Shown here: piece after piece, positions 44,434 through 52,553 of the stretch
Position numbering within the stretch: the stretch's first letter is position 1
Layout of the letters: each line of letters opens with the position of its first letter
Source: Anaerocolumna chitinilytica
GTDB taxonomy: Bacteria; Bacillota; Clostridia; Lachnospirales; Lachnospiraceae
NCBI RefSeq assembly: GCF_014218355.1
Contig: NZ_AP023368.1
Location: forward strand, 248,001 to 312,000
Length of the DNA stretch: 64,000 nucleotides
Direction: 5' to 3'
Notes under the pieces: model-generated
What the model saw: only the letters and a program-made list of their open reading frames with translations
Told to the model about the DNA's origin: nothing
The model's database searches: none
Position numbers and translations under genes: made by a program

Positions 44434-45641
44434 TGATGAGAGTAAAGAAATTTCGCAGATTAAGTGTATATGATATTGGTAAGACGGAGAGCTATTTGTC
44501 TGATATGGCTAAGCAGGGCTTATTCTTAACAGGTATGAGGCAAGGGTGTAATATTTTTGAGATTAATGAGCCCGCCGATATAGAGTATCGCATTGAATAT
44601 GGGGAGAGGGCCTTAAATAAAGAAATGCGTGAGATGTATGAAGTGTCTGGGTGGGATCATGTATGTTCCTATAGGGGGATTCATATCTTTCGAGCGGCAG
44701 CTTCTGAGGGATTGTTGGAAATACATACAGACCCGGAAGAACAGAGTTATACGCTAAAGAACAGAAGTTCTATGTTAATCAAATTGATTTTTATAGAATT
44801 AATTTTGTTATTCGCTATGATAGCAATTACAATTTTTACAATCAGAATTGGCAATACCCCGATATTAAACCTGTTTGAAAATAATTTCATTTACTTTGTT
44901 AATATTGCTCTTGTTGTTTATGTAATATATGAGGTCACCAGAGAGATGCAGGTATTTAATCGTATAAAGAAACGGCTCCAGATGGGTTTTTATATTAATC
45001 ATCATGAGCCGTGGAAGAAGCGTTCGGTGAGCGGATACATAGTAAATGGTATCTTAGCTGTTTTATTTATTTTGTGTATTGCTTCATTTGTCAGCAATAT
45101 AGGATCAATTTCCGGGTATATAACAGGTAAGTCAAATTATGCACTTACAATGGAGACGAAGCTGCCGGTTATAAGACTCAATGAGATAGAGAAGCTTGAA
45201 TCCCCGGAACTTCGAACATATATAACAAAAGTTAGTACCCATCCTGTTAGTTATGTAAGGGTCAATTATAATGTATTTATGAAGGAAATGGAAATATATG
45301 AAGAGTTTGTCCGGAAGGATAGCATTGATGATGAGAGCTACACTCCTACCATTCGCACTAATTATTATAAGGTTTATCTGCCTTTTATGGTAAAAGGCCT
45401 TATGAAGGATGTATTATATAAAGCAAAGTGTTATTTTATACACTTTCCGGAGGTGGAAACCAAGGCTGAGAAGCTTGATTGTAAAGGAGTGGATGAATTT
45501 TATTACCTGCCATCAGACGGAAATGAAAAGAATTATTTTGAAGTGGTTGCAAGAAAGAAAAATATAATAATATGGATGATATACAGTGGTCATAAAACAC
45601 GGACAGAAGTGATGGAAGCCACACAAGAATTGTTTGAATAA
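44433..45641 (+). CDS. DUF2812 membrane protein
   Basis: A 402-residue protein. The N-terminal DUF2812 domain (about 5-105) contains YDIGKTESYLSDMAKQGLFL and GWDHVCSYRGIHIFRA. Three hydrophobic helices lie at about 113-136, 150-167 and 207-230, followed by a large soluble domain of about 160 residues. In known pairs the PadR partner represses the membrane protein and both respond to envelope stress. The specific signal here is unknown. It is coupled to padR by a one-base overlap. Confidence 0.82.
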   Translation: MMRVKKFRRLSVYDIGKTESYLSDMAKQGLFLTGMRQGCNIFEINEPADIEYRIEYGERALNKEMREMYEVSGWDHVCSYRGIHIFRAAASEGLLEIHTDPEEQSYTLKNRSSMLIKLIFIELILLFAMIAITIFTIRIGNTPILNLFENNFIYFVNIALVVYVIYEVTREMQVFNRIKKRLQMGFYINHHEPWKKRSVSGYIVNGILAVLFILCIASFVSNIGSISGYITGKSNYALTMETKLPVIRLNEIEKLESPELRTYITKVSTHPVSYVRVNYNVFMKEMEIYEEFVRKDSIDDESYTPTIRTNYYKVYLPFMVKGLMKDVLYKAKCYFIHFPEVETKAEKLDCKGVDEFYYLPSDGNEKNYFEVVARKKNIIIWMIYSGHKTRTEVMEATQELFE

Positions 45642-45712
45642 ATGAATCTTGAATGCAGTTTATTACTTTTGTCAATTTCTTGATCATAAATAAGATAGAA
45701 ATGTTTATGAAC

Positions 45713-45740
45713 TTGATTTTAGAAATATTTATGCTATACT
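45713..45740 (+). promoter_or_regulatory. Promoter of the small leader element
   Basis: TTGATT, a 16-base spacer and TATACT. Transcription would begin near 45747, about 36 bases before a short open frame with a strong ribosome site. Confidence 0.65.
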
Positions 45741-45782
45741 AAACTTAATTGTAAATTTTATTTAGAAATAGGAGGGATTTAT

Positions 45783-45845
45783 ATGAAATCCATTAAATCT
45801 GTTGATCGCAAACAATGCTCCGCGCAGAGACCACAAAAAATTTAG
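45783..45845 (+). CDS. Possible 20-residue leader peptide
   Basis: ATG at 45783 is preceded by GGAGGG at ideal spacing. The frame encodes MKSIKSVDRKQCSAQRPQKI, basic and without a hydrophobic segment. It ends inside the first hairpin of the structured leader, the expected position for a peptide whose translation controls RNA folding. No similarity to a known leader peptide was recognised. Confidence 0.5.
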   Translation: MKSIKSVDRKQCSAQRPQKI

Positions 45846-45990
45846 TCGGCTTGCTTTGCTCGGAGCTCTGATTCTTAAGTAGCTGGTGAATAATAATGTA
45901 TTTTTTAAGCCTTCAAGGGAAAAGGCTTATTTGCGTACGTTTTCACCAGCTTACTACAGATTAAGAGATGGATTTTATAGAAAATCTTTG

Positions 45991-46023
45991 CTGCAGCATG
46001 GTTTGCCATGCTGCAGTTTTTTT
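45991..46023 (+). terminator. Terminator of the leader element
   Basis: CTGCAGCATGG pairs perfectly with CCATGCTGCAG around a four-base loop, followed by seven T. It lies 45 bases before the next start codon. Confidence 0.9.
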
Positions 46024-46067
46024 GGCCTTTGCTTCATCTAAACATTAATATCAGAGGAGCAAAGAAT

Positions 46068-46343
46068 ATGAAATATATTAAAGCCCAGGATATATTACCT
46101 GAGGAAATGATTAAATTATTACAGCAGTATGTAGATGGCGAATACTTATATATCCCTCGCAAAGAAGGGGAAAAGAAAACCTGGGGAGAAATGAGCGGAG
46201 CCAGGTCGTTACTAAAAGAAAGAAATCTAGAGATTTACAAAAAATACCGCAGCGGACGGACAGCGGAAGAGCTGGCCATGGAGTATTTTTTGTCAGAACA
46301 GAGTATCAGACGTATCTTGAGTCAAGTAAAATGGGATGTTTAA
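46068..46343 (+). CDS. CD3324-family small HTH protein
   Basis: A 91-residue protein: MKYIKAQDILPEEMIKLLQQYVDGEYLYIPRKEGEKKTWGE at the N-terminus and a C-terminal helix-turn-helix (YRSGRTAEELAMEYFLSEQSIRRILSQVK) related to Mor-type activators. The CD3324 family is common in clostridia and has no proven role; DNA binding is likely. AGAGGAGCAA supports the ATG at 46068. It lies directly behind the terminator of the structured leader, so its expression may depend on readthrough. Confidence 0.8.
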   Translation: MKYIKAQDILPEEMIKLLQQYVDGEYLYIPRKEGEKKTWGEMSGARSLLKERNLEIYKKYRSGRTAEELAMEYFLSEQSIRRILSQVKWDV

Positions 46344-46455
46344 GTTCTTTACAGAAAAGTATGTGTAATAGTTTTTGGACGGATGTTGCGATATAGTTAT
46401 CTTGTAGCTAGGAAGAAGACTACGAAGGATAATTACACAGAAAGGAATGATTTGT

Positions 46456-46635
46456 ATGGCATTAAAGCCCCATAGAGGAAAAACATTATGGAGTACGCCA
46501 TCCCATGGCAGAGGAACTTGTCCTGTATGCAAAACAGAAAGAATTAAAGTACTGTATCCGCTGATTGCTGAAGACGGCAGTAAAACAACAGTATGTAAAA
46601 GATGCAAGGATAAAAAAGTGATATCTGTAAAATAG
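46456..46635 (+). CDS. Small zinc-ribbon-like protein
   Basis: A 59-residue protein starting MALKPHRGKTLWSTPSHGRGTC. Two CxxC knuckles (CPVC, CKRC) 29 residues apart predict one bound zinc. Such proteins are conserved in Lachnospiraceae without known function. The ATG at 46456 suits the AAAGGA site; an ATG three codons earlier would abut it. A long terminator-like hairpin follows. Confidence 0.7.
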   Translation: MALKPHRGKTLWSTPSHGRGTCPVCKTERIKVLYPLIAEDGSKTTVCKRCKDKKVISVK

Positions 46636-46645
46636 AGAGGTGTAT

Positions 46646-46735
46646 AGCCGTTACATAACTCAGAAGAGAATTCTGTTAGACGTAATATATCTAAGAGATA
46701 ACTTCAAAGAGTTATGTGACGGCTTTTATTTTTTT
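46646..46735 (+). terminator. Long terminator-like hairpin
   Basis: AGCCGTTACATAACTC pairs with GAGTTATGTGACGGCT around a 46-base loop and is followed by a long T-rich run. The left arm is nearly identical to the one after rpsR. Confidence 0.8.
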
Positions 46736-46886
46736 GAAACAATTGCTCTGAAGCTAAAACAGCACAGTGGACGCCATGAAAGAGATAAAAAAATTGCATC
46801 TGATAGCATACTATACTATAATTTACTGGAAGTGAGATGATACGGAAATGATATAGAAGAACTAAACTTAAGCTGGGGAGGCATAA

Positions 46887-47642
46887 ATGAAAGACTTTAT
46901 ATTGGAAGTATGTGCAGATTCTGTGGAATCTGTTTTAGCGGGAGAAAAAGGCGGAGCCTCTAGAATTGAGCTGTGCAGTAATCTTGTGATTGGGGGAACG
47001 ACGCCAAGTCCAAAATTATACGAGGAGATTCGCAAGTACAGTAGTATCAGGATCCATGCATTGATTCGTCCGCGATTCGGAGATTTCTGCTATACCTCAT
47101 ATGAATATTCCATTATAAAAGAAGAAGTCAGGATGTTCCGGGAATTGGGAGCGGAAGGAGTAGTAATTGGCGTTCTTACACCGGAGGGTACTTTGAATCT
47201 GGAAGCCATGTATGGACTGATGGAAGAGGCAAAAGGAATGTCTGTTACCCTGCACCGGGCATTTGATATGACAGCAGATCCTTTTGAGGCAATGGAACAG
47301 GCTATAAGTTTAGGAATTAACACAATCCTAACCTCGGGCCAGAAAAATGAATGTACAGAAGGAATTCCCCTCCTGAAAACTCTAAAAGAAAGGAGCAGGG
47401 AGCGTATAGATATCCTGACGGGCGGGGGTGTAAATGACAGGGTTATTCCAAAGCTATATACAGCTGCCGGTGTGACAGCCTATCATATGTCAGGAAAAGA
47501 AGTACTAGACAGTAACATGATCTATCGAAAAGGAGAGGTGAATATGGGACTGCCTTCTCTTAGTGAATATACAATATACCGTACAGGGGAAGAAAACGTC
47601 CGGCAGGCAAGAAAAGCCCTTGATAAGTGCGCGGTTAGCTAA
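46887..47642 (+). CDS. cutC: CutC family protein
   Basis: A 251-residue TIM-barrel protein: LEVCADSVESVLAGEKGGASRIELCSNLVIGGTTPSPKLYEEI, HALIRPRFGDFCYTSYE, LHRAFDM, ILTSGQ and ILTGGGVNDRVI are the CutC family blocks, complete. It is named for copper homeostasis in enterobacteria, but the activity is unproven and copper binding is doubtful. GGGAGG precedes the ATG. It ends near a bidirectional terminator. Confidence 0.92.
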   Translation: MKDFILEVCADSVESVLAGEKGGASRIELCSNLVIGGTTPSPKLYEEIRKYSSIRIHALIRPRFGDFCYTSYEYSIIKEEVRMFRELGAEGVVIGVLTPEGTLNLEAMYGLMEEAKGMSVTLHRAFDMTADPFEAMEQAISLGINTILTSGQKNECTEGIPLLKTLKERSRERIDILTGGGVNDRVIPKLYTAAGVTAYHMSGKEVLDSNMIYRKGEVNMGLPSLSEYTIYRTGEENVRQARKALDKCAVS

Positions 47643-47749
47643 ATACATTGCTTTATACATTAACAAGGGCTTTAAGAAATAGGTAGAATATATTCAAGAA
47701 AAATGCACTGACTAATCTTAGTGCAAAATTGATACAAAACAATGCTATA

Positions 47750-47799
47750 AAAAATGCTCTGGGGAATAGGACATGCATATTCCTCAGAGCATTTTTTTA
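47750..47799. terminator. Bidirectional terminator
   Basis: AAAAATGCTCTGGGGAAT pairs with ATTCCTCAGAGCATTTTT between the convergent cutC and LacI genes, ending in T on both strands. Confidence 0.88.
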
Positions 47800-47848
47800 T
47801 TGTAATCCCTTGCTATATATGGATATAGTATTGTCTTGATTTCTCGGT

Positions 47849-48880
47849 CTAGCTTTCAAAATCCCCGGTAGAACTGCGGAAGATGACCTTGGAGGTTATA
47901 TAAGTAACCTCGTAAGGGACAGAGGGGTATTTAATACGGTAAAGAATCTGCAGAGCCAGGCGAAAGCCAAGGCTTTGGTTGAATACCTGTACGGTGGTCA
48001 TGGTTTCTGCAAGAGAATTTTCTGTATTTGCATCAAATCCTGAAAGAGCAATATCTTCCGGTATACAGAGTCTGCGTTTTAAGAGCAGCTGCATTAAGAT
48101 ACAAGCTACATAGTCGTTGGCACAGATAAATGCATCCGGCATGGAAGGCAGTGTATCAAGAAAATCTCCGATCTCTTCTTTGTAGGTATCAACTCCGATG
48201 GAATGTGTCAGGCACAGTTCTGTATTAACGGGTAGTCCATGCTGAAGCAGAGCACTGGAGAAACCCTCAAAGCGTTCATGGTTTGACATGGCATAGTTGA
48301 TATCGCCGATAAAACCAAAAGATTTTCGACCCTTTTTAATTAAATGCTCTGTAATCTCGTAAATACTGTTGCGGTTTTCTGTCAGAATCAGGTCACCGTT
48401 TAGTTCTGATGAAGGAACGGCGGTGGAGGTATCTAAAAATACCTTGGGAACAGGAGAGGCCGCCAGCAGACGGAGGAGCTGCTCGTTATAAACATTCATA
48501 ATAATAATACCGTGAGTGCTGCCATTAACGAGAGAAGCGGGAAGCACATAATTTCCGCTGATAGAGGATGGCAGATAAGTATACACCAGGTTAACATTGT
48601 GAAGAGAAAGCTCTTTCGCAATCTGGTGAATGATAGTCATCCAAAAGATAGAGGTTTCCGGGCGGCATACGGCAACTGCGATATTTACAGGGGGTTCGGA
48701 GACGGGAGCCTCTGTGGTGTTGAAGTTTTCTGGGAATTTATAATTCAATTCCTGAGCTTTGGCGATAATTTTATTCCTAAGGTCTTCGGAAACGCCTTCT
48801 TGACCGCTGAATACCTTCCAGACCGTTGTGCGTGATGCACCGAGGGAATCTGCGATTTTTTGTAGAGTAATTTTTTTCAT
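47849..48880 (-). CDS. LacI-family transcriptional regulator
   Basis: A 343-residue repressor. The HTH is ITLQKIADSLGASRTTVWKVFSGQEGVSE with a hinge helix after it. The periplasmic-binding-protein-like core (about 60-340) holds GIIIMNVYNEQLLRLLAASPVPKVFLD, GFIGD, FICANDYVACILMQLL and ALSGFDANTENSLAETMTTVQVFNQSLG. The conserved ATG at 48880 is preferred over a frame extending 42 codons upstream. It sits at the edge of the glycan locus, with TTAACATAATGAAC in its own upstream region, so it is the probable local regulator. The inducer is probably a sugar released from the imported glycan. Confidence 0.9.
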   Translation of the reverse strand: MKKITLQKIADSLGASRTTVWKVFSGQEGVSEDLRNKIIAKAQELNYKFPENFNTTEAPVSEPPVNIAVAVCRPETSIFWMTIIHQIAKELSLHNVNLVYTYLPSSISGNYVLPASLVNGSTHGIIIMNVYNEQLLRLLAASPVPKVFLDTSTAVPSSELNGDLILTENRNSIYEITEHLIKKGRKSFGFIGDINYAMSNHERFEGFSSALLQHGLPVNTELCLTHSIGVDTYKEEIGDFLDTLPSMPDAFICANDYVACILMQLLLKRRLCIPEDIALSGFDANTENSLAETMTTVQVFNQSLGFRLALQILYRIKYPSVPYEVTYITSKVIFRSSTGDFES

Positions 48881-48990
48881 TATTACACCAATCTGCACGC
48901 TGTGGTGCTCATATATAATTGAATCATAGGAAAAAGCTAAGATGTTTTCATTATTATACCAGTTCATACAAATATTTTCAAACGTAAAAA

Positions 48991-49004
48991 TTAACATAAT
49001 GAAC
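48991..49004. promoter_or_regulatory. Operator-like TTAACATAATGAAC near the LacI gene
   Basis: TTAACATAATGAAC is almost identical to TTAACATTAATGAAC at 50190-50204. Both lie just upstream of minus-strand gene starts in the glycan locus, suggesting shared regulation. Confidence 0.45.
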
Positions 49005-49045
49005 ATTTTCCCTTAAGATAGTTCTGGGAAAATAAGCTGGTAATT

Positions 49046-50104
49046 CTATCTCACTTCCATCTTGCCATTGGAATAAATTATTATTTTTTGGGCCTTATCC
49101 GCAGCAGGACAAGACATCTCAAAGGTATGGGAAGTGGTCTCTATCTGATAGGGCAAAGGCTTTATCGTTTGGTTGGCGTCAGTGGGAGCATATTCATGCA
49201 GGATACCTGTTAACTCTTCCAAACAATTACTGTAATGCCCTTTTAAGTCCATAAATATCTGCTGGGCATAGTAGAGCTTTCGCAGCTCCCATTTGAGGTA
49301 TTCATCTTCCGGAATGTTGTAGGAAGGGCTGTCTTTTTCGGTACCGGTAAAGAACAGGAAGCCCCACAATTCCGGATAGTGGATATTAATTACTCCAGTT
49401 GGTGCCCATACCCAATTATCTTCAGGAAGAATTTGTCCGGTGGAAGGATTTATCCGTTTCTGATATGTACCGTCCTTGCAGTCTGTTTTCCATTGAACCC
49501 GGGAGAAGTTTATCCGGTAGTATTCGCCTTCCTTCGGAGCCTGTTTCCCGGGAAGACATTCTGTAAGAGCAGAAAAGGGAATAACAACCTCTACTGACCA
49601 GCTTCGATTGGAAGCGGATGGCTGGTTGACAGTACCGTCAACAGATACAGCTGTTCGCAGACCATGAATGTCATAACCGTTAAGAGCGCTGCCGTTATCC
49701 CGGTAGGCTACAGGCAGAAACAGATCCCATACGGTGTTTAAAACGTTCATTTCAAATTCGTAATACTGCTGTGTATCGGAATCCGGGTCGATAAAGATCT
49801 CGAAATCGTTGTCCTGGAAGATAACATCGTCACGCTGGCTGATATGACCCCAGATTTCATTGCCATCCAGTTGGGCACCGATATATAAATTCTCATCATC
49901 CCAGAGCATTTTGGCCTGTGTAAGGAATCGAGGCTTGGGCATATGTGCTCCTTCTATATCTATAAAAGCATTGGTAAAAGGCGCTTCTTCCCAAAAGGGC
50001 TTGTCAAGCCTTCCGTCTAAAACAAAGGGTTTTAAGGGCCTGCGGCAATAGTAAATGGGTGGATTGAAATCAATTGCTGGGATTGGGATTCTTATAGGAT
50101 TCAT
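49046..50104 (-). CDS. Carbohydrate-binding family 9-like protein
   Basis: A 352-residue protein built around a CBM9/DOMON-like beta-sandwich (about 15-235): RPLKPFVLDGRLDKPFWEEAPFTNAFIDIEG, AKMLWDDENLYIGAQLDG and IFQDNDFEIFIDPDSDTQQYYEFEMNVLNTVWDL are typical. The C-terminal 110 residues are helical and unassigned. There is no signal peptide, unlike secreted CBM9 xylanase modules. It is probably a cytoplasmic glycan-binding or accessory protein of the locus. The ATG at 50104 with AGAGGT upstream is chosen. It is divergent from the importer operon. Confidence 0.8.
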   Translation of the reverse strand: MNPIRIPIPAIDFNPPIYYCRRPLKPFVLDGRLDKPFWEEAPFTNAFIDIEGAHMPKPRFLTQAKMLWDDENLYIGAQLDGNEIWGHISQRDDVIFQDNDFEIFIDPDSDTQQYYEFEMNVLNTVWDLFLPVAYRDNGSALNGYDIHGLRTAVSVDGTVNQPSASNRSWSVEVVIPFSALTECLPGKQAPKEGEYYRINFSRVQWKTDCKDGTYQKRINPSTGQILPEDNWVWAPTGVINIHYPELWGFLFFTGTEKDSPSYNIPEDEYLKWELRKLYYAQQIFMDLKGHYSNCLEELTGILHEYAPTDANQTIKPLPYQIETTSHTFEMSCPAADKAQKIIIYSNGKMEVR

Positions 50105-50630
50105 AGTATACCTCTCTTCTGCCAATTTGTTATCGCAAATTCATTCCTAATCCGATTATAGCATATGTTTAGTTTTTTACAATAGAAAGTTAACATTAAT
50201 GAACAAAATATTTACAAATATTGAACATATGAAGGAAATAAATATTTAAAATAAAAGAAAATACTAGTTTTTCTTTCTACATTATAAGTTTAAAGATAGT
50301 CCGTTTTAACAAGTATATGCTTATGGTTTATATAAATTGTTAATATCTCACTAAAAAATGTTAAAAAACATGATATTTATACTGCATAATTGTAACATAT
50401 TCTAAAAAGAGAACAATTTAACAAAACATATTGACATTAAAGTGAACAAATGTTAAGATTAGTCCATCAAAAACACGGATATATAACCTTAAAAAGGAGT
50501 GAAATTAGAGATAATGGACAAATAATGAACATATTATTGAAATAGAAGAATATACATGTTAATAATGTTCAAAACGTAAATGATAAAAATAGTTAAAACA
50601 TCAATAGGAAGAATCGTGGAGGAAAGAAAC
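50105..50630. promoter_or_regulatory. Divergent control region of the glycan locus
   Basis: A gene-free AT-rich gap of 526 bases. It contains many TKAACA half-sites: TTAACATTAATGAAC at 50190-50204, the inverted pair TGAACA-AA-TGTTAA at 50443-50456 and ATGTTAATAATGTTC at 50556-50570. The importer promoter lies at 50431-50459. Confidence 0.6.
50431..50459 (+). promoter_or_regulatory. Importer operon promoter with overlapping operator
   Basis: Perfect TTGACA, 17-base spacer and TAAGAT. The inverted repeat TGAACAAATGTTAA (50443-50456) covers the spacer and half of the -10, a classic repressor position. The leader to the first gene is about 165 bases. Confidence 0.7.
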
Positions 50631-51560
50631 ATGAATTCAAAAACAAAAAAGAAGAAAGGTAACATATTACGAGTGCTGAGAAGAGATATGTCCCTCTGGA
50701 TGTTTTGCATTCCGGGTGTTGTTCTGACATTTATCTTCAGCTATGTGCCCATGTATGGTATCCAGCTTGCTTTCAGAAGATATAACGGAAGAGCAGGTAT
50801 ATGGGGCAGCCCGTGGGTGGGGTTGTACTACTTCAAGAGGTTCTTTGAGTCTCCCTATTTTGACTCAACTATCAGAAATACTTTGATTTTGAGCCTTTAC
50901 GGATTAATCGTATCGTTTCCTATTCCGATTATTCTCGCATTGATGCTGAATTCTTTCAGACATAAAAGATACCGTAAAGTAATTCAGACAGTTACCTATG
51001 CACCGAATTTTATTTCCACCGTTGTTATGTGCGGTATGATTATTTTGTTTTTATCACCTTATGTAGGAATTATAAATAGCATTATGCAGTTTTTCGGTCT
51101 TGATCCGGTGAATTTTATGGCAAAGAAAGAGTATTGGCGGCACATATATGTTTGGACCGGTATTTGGCAAAGTACGGGGTGGAGTTCTGTTATTTATTTC
51201 GCGGCATTGTCCGGCATCAGTCCGGAGCTCCATGAGGCAGGCCGCTGTGACGGCGCAACGAAGCTCCAGCTCATACGGCATATAGATTTTCCTTCTATAT
51301 TACCTACGGCAACCATTTTACTGATAATGAGCTGCGGCAGTATCCTTTCTGTCGGTTTTGAAAAAGCCTACTTGCTGCAAAATAACCTGAACCTGACGGT
51401 GTCTGAAATTATTTCAACTTATGTTTATAAAGTTGGTCTGATTAATAATGATGTATCCTATTCAACGGCAATCGGCCTTTTTAATACATTAATTAATCTG
51501 GTTATGCTGGTAGCTGTAAATAAAGCAGCGGATAAACTTTCAGGCAATAGTTTATGGTAG
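50631..51560 (+). CDS. Sugar ABC transporter permease, LplB family
   Basis: A 309-residue inner-membrane permease of the CUT1-like LplB family. It has six predicted helices and the EAA motif ELHEAGRCDGATKLQLIRHIDFPSILPT, which contacts the ATPase. The opening MFCIPGVVLTFIFSYVPMYGIQLAFRRYN is diagnostic. GGAGGAAAG supports the ATG at 50631. With the next two genes it forms an importer for complex oligosaccharides. No ATPase gene is present; these systems usually share an MsmK-type ATPase encoded elsewhere. Confidence 0.93.
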   Translation: MNSKTKKKKGNILRVLRRDMSLWMFCIPGVVLTFIFSYVPMYGIQLAFRRYNGRAGIWGSPWVGLYYFKRFFESPYFDSTIRNTLILSLYGLIVSFPIPIILALMLNSFRHKRYRKVIQTVTYAPNFISTVVMCGMIILFLSPYVGIINSIMQFFGLDPVNFMAKKEYWRHIYVWTGIWQSTGWSSVIYFAALSGISPELHEAGRCDGATKLQLIRHIDFPSILPTATILLIMSCGSILSVGFEKAYLLQNNLNLTVSEIISTYVYKVGLINNDVSYSTAIGLFNTLINLVMLVAVNKAADKLSGNSLW

Positions 51561-51570
51561 GAGGAGAAAA

Positions 51571-52482
51571 ATGGTGAAAGCAAGGTCTACAAAGCGCTGC
51601 AAGGAAGATGTGATTTTTGATGTGGTAACATTCCTGGTTATGACGGTTATTTTGATAATTGTGGCATATCCCCTGTATTGGGTGGTGATATCGTCCATCA
51701 GTAAACCAAGTGCCGTATCCAGCGGAGAGGTTTTATGGAAGCCTATAGGATTTACCTTAAAAGGCTATGGGGAAGTATTTAAGAACAGTGCGGTAATGAG
51801 AGGCTTTTTGAATTCTATCTTTTATACTGTCTGCGGAGTTACGGTTAATCTGGCAGTGACGCTGCCCACGGCCTATGCACTGTCAAGAAGTGTATTCAGC
51901 GGGAAAAAGCCAATTACATTATTTTATATGGTAACGATGTTTTTTGGCGGCGGCTTAATTCCTACGTATTTAGTGGTTAAAAACTTACATATGCTCAATT
52001 CTATGTGGGCACTGATCCTTCCGGGCTGTTTGAGTGTATATAACATGATTGTAGCCAGAACCTTCTTTAAGTCCAACATTTCAGAAGAATTGTATGAGGC
52101 AGCCGAGATTGATGGCTGCTCCCAGGGGAAGTTTTTCTTTAAAATTGCACTTCCGCTGTCAAAAGCTATCATTGCTATTCTGGTACTGTACTATGGGGTA
52201 GGACATTGGAATTCTTATTTCTCTGCCCTGGTATACATCTCAGATAAGGATCATTATCCGCTACAGCTTGTATTACGCAATATTCTGATTACCAATGAGA
52301 CGGCTCTGTCTCAGACAGCGACCACAAAAGCTGCCAGAGAAGCACTTCGAGAAAAACAGCAATTAATTGATGTTATGAAATATTCCCTGATTATTATCAG
52401 CAGCATTCCGGTGTTGGTTCTCTATCCCTTTATCCAGAAACATTTTGTTAAGGGAGTGATGATTGGCTCTGTAAAAGGCTGA
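51571..52482 (+). CDS. Sugar ABC transporter permease, YtcP family
   Basis: A 303-residue permease partner of the preceding gene, of the YtcP type. VTFLVMTVILIIVAYPLYWVVISSISKPSAVSSGEVLWKPIGFTLKGYGEVF is its N-terminal signature. The EAA loop reads EELYEAAEIDGCSQGKFFFKIALPLSKAI, and the C-terminus FIQKHFVKGVMIGSVKG is typical. It starts ten bases after the LplB-type stop, with TAGGAGGAG as ribosome site. Confidence 0.93.
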   Translation: MVKARSTKRCKEDVIFDVVTFLVMTVILIIVAYPLYWVVISSISKPSAVSSGEVLWKPIGFTLKGYGEVFKNSAVMRGFLNSIFYTVCGVTVNLAVTLPTAYALSRSVFSGKKPITLFYMVTMFFGGGLIPTYLVVKNLHMLNSMWALILPGCLSVYNMIVARTFFKSNISEELYEAAEIDGCSQGKFFFKIALPLSKAIIAILVLYYGVGHWNSYFSALVYISDKDHYPLQLVLRNILITNETALSQTATTKAAREALREKQQLIDVMKYSLIIISSIPVLVLYPFIQKHFVKGVMIGSVKG

Positions 52483-52553
52483 GAGGAACCGTTTATTTAC
52501 CGGTATTAATAAAAAACCGGTGTATAAATAAATAGAAAGAGGAGGAAATTATC

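Larger units (their letters stand above)
45747..46023 (+). ncRNA. Structured leader or small RNA with short peptide frame
   Basis: The promoter, a short open frame (45783-45845), three successive hairpins and a strong terminator make a complete unit of about 275 bases. Stems are GCTCCG/CGGAGC (45817-45866), AGTAGCTGGTGAA with TTCACCAGCTTACT (45878-45955, inner AAGCCTT/AAGGCTT), and the terminator (45991-46023). An alternative stem CAGAG/CTCTG (45825-45870) competes with the first. The layout matches ribosome-controlled attenuators, but the gene downstream is only a small HTH-like protein. No known RNA family was recognised. Confidence 0.6.

Noticed and set aside
46887..47642. CutC as evidence of copper resistance
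   Set aside because: No copper ATPase, chaperone or regulator is nearby, and the family's copper role is doubtful.
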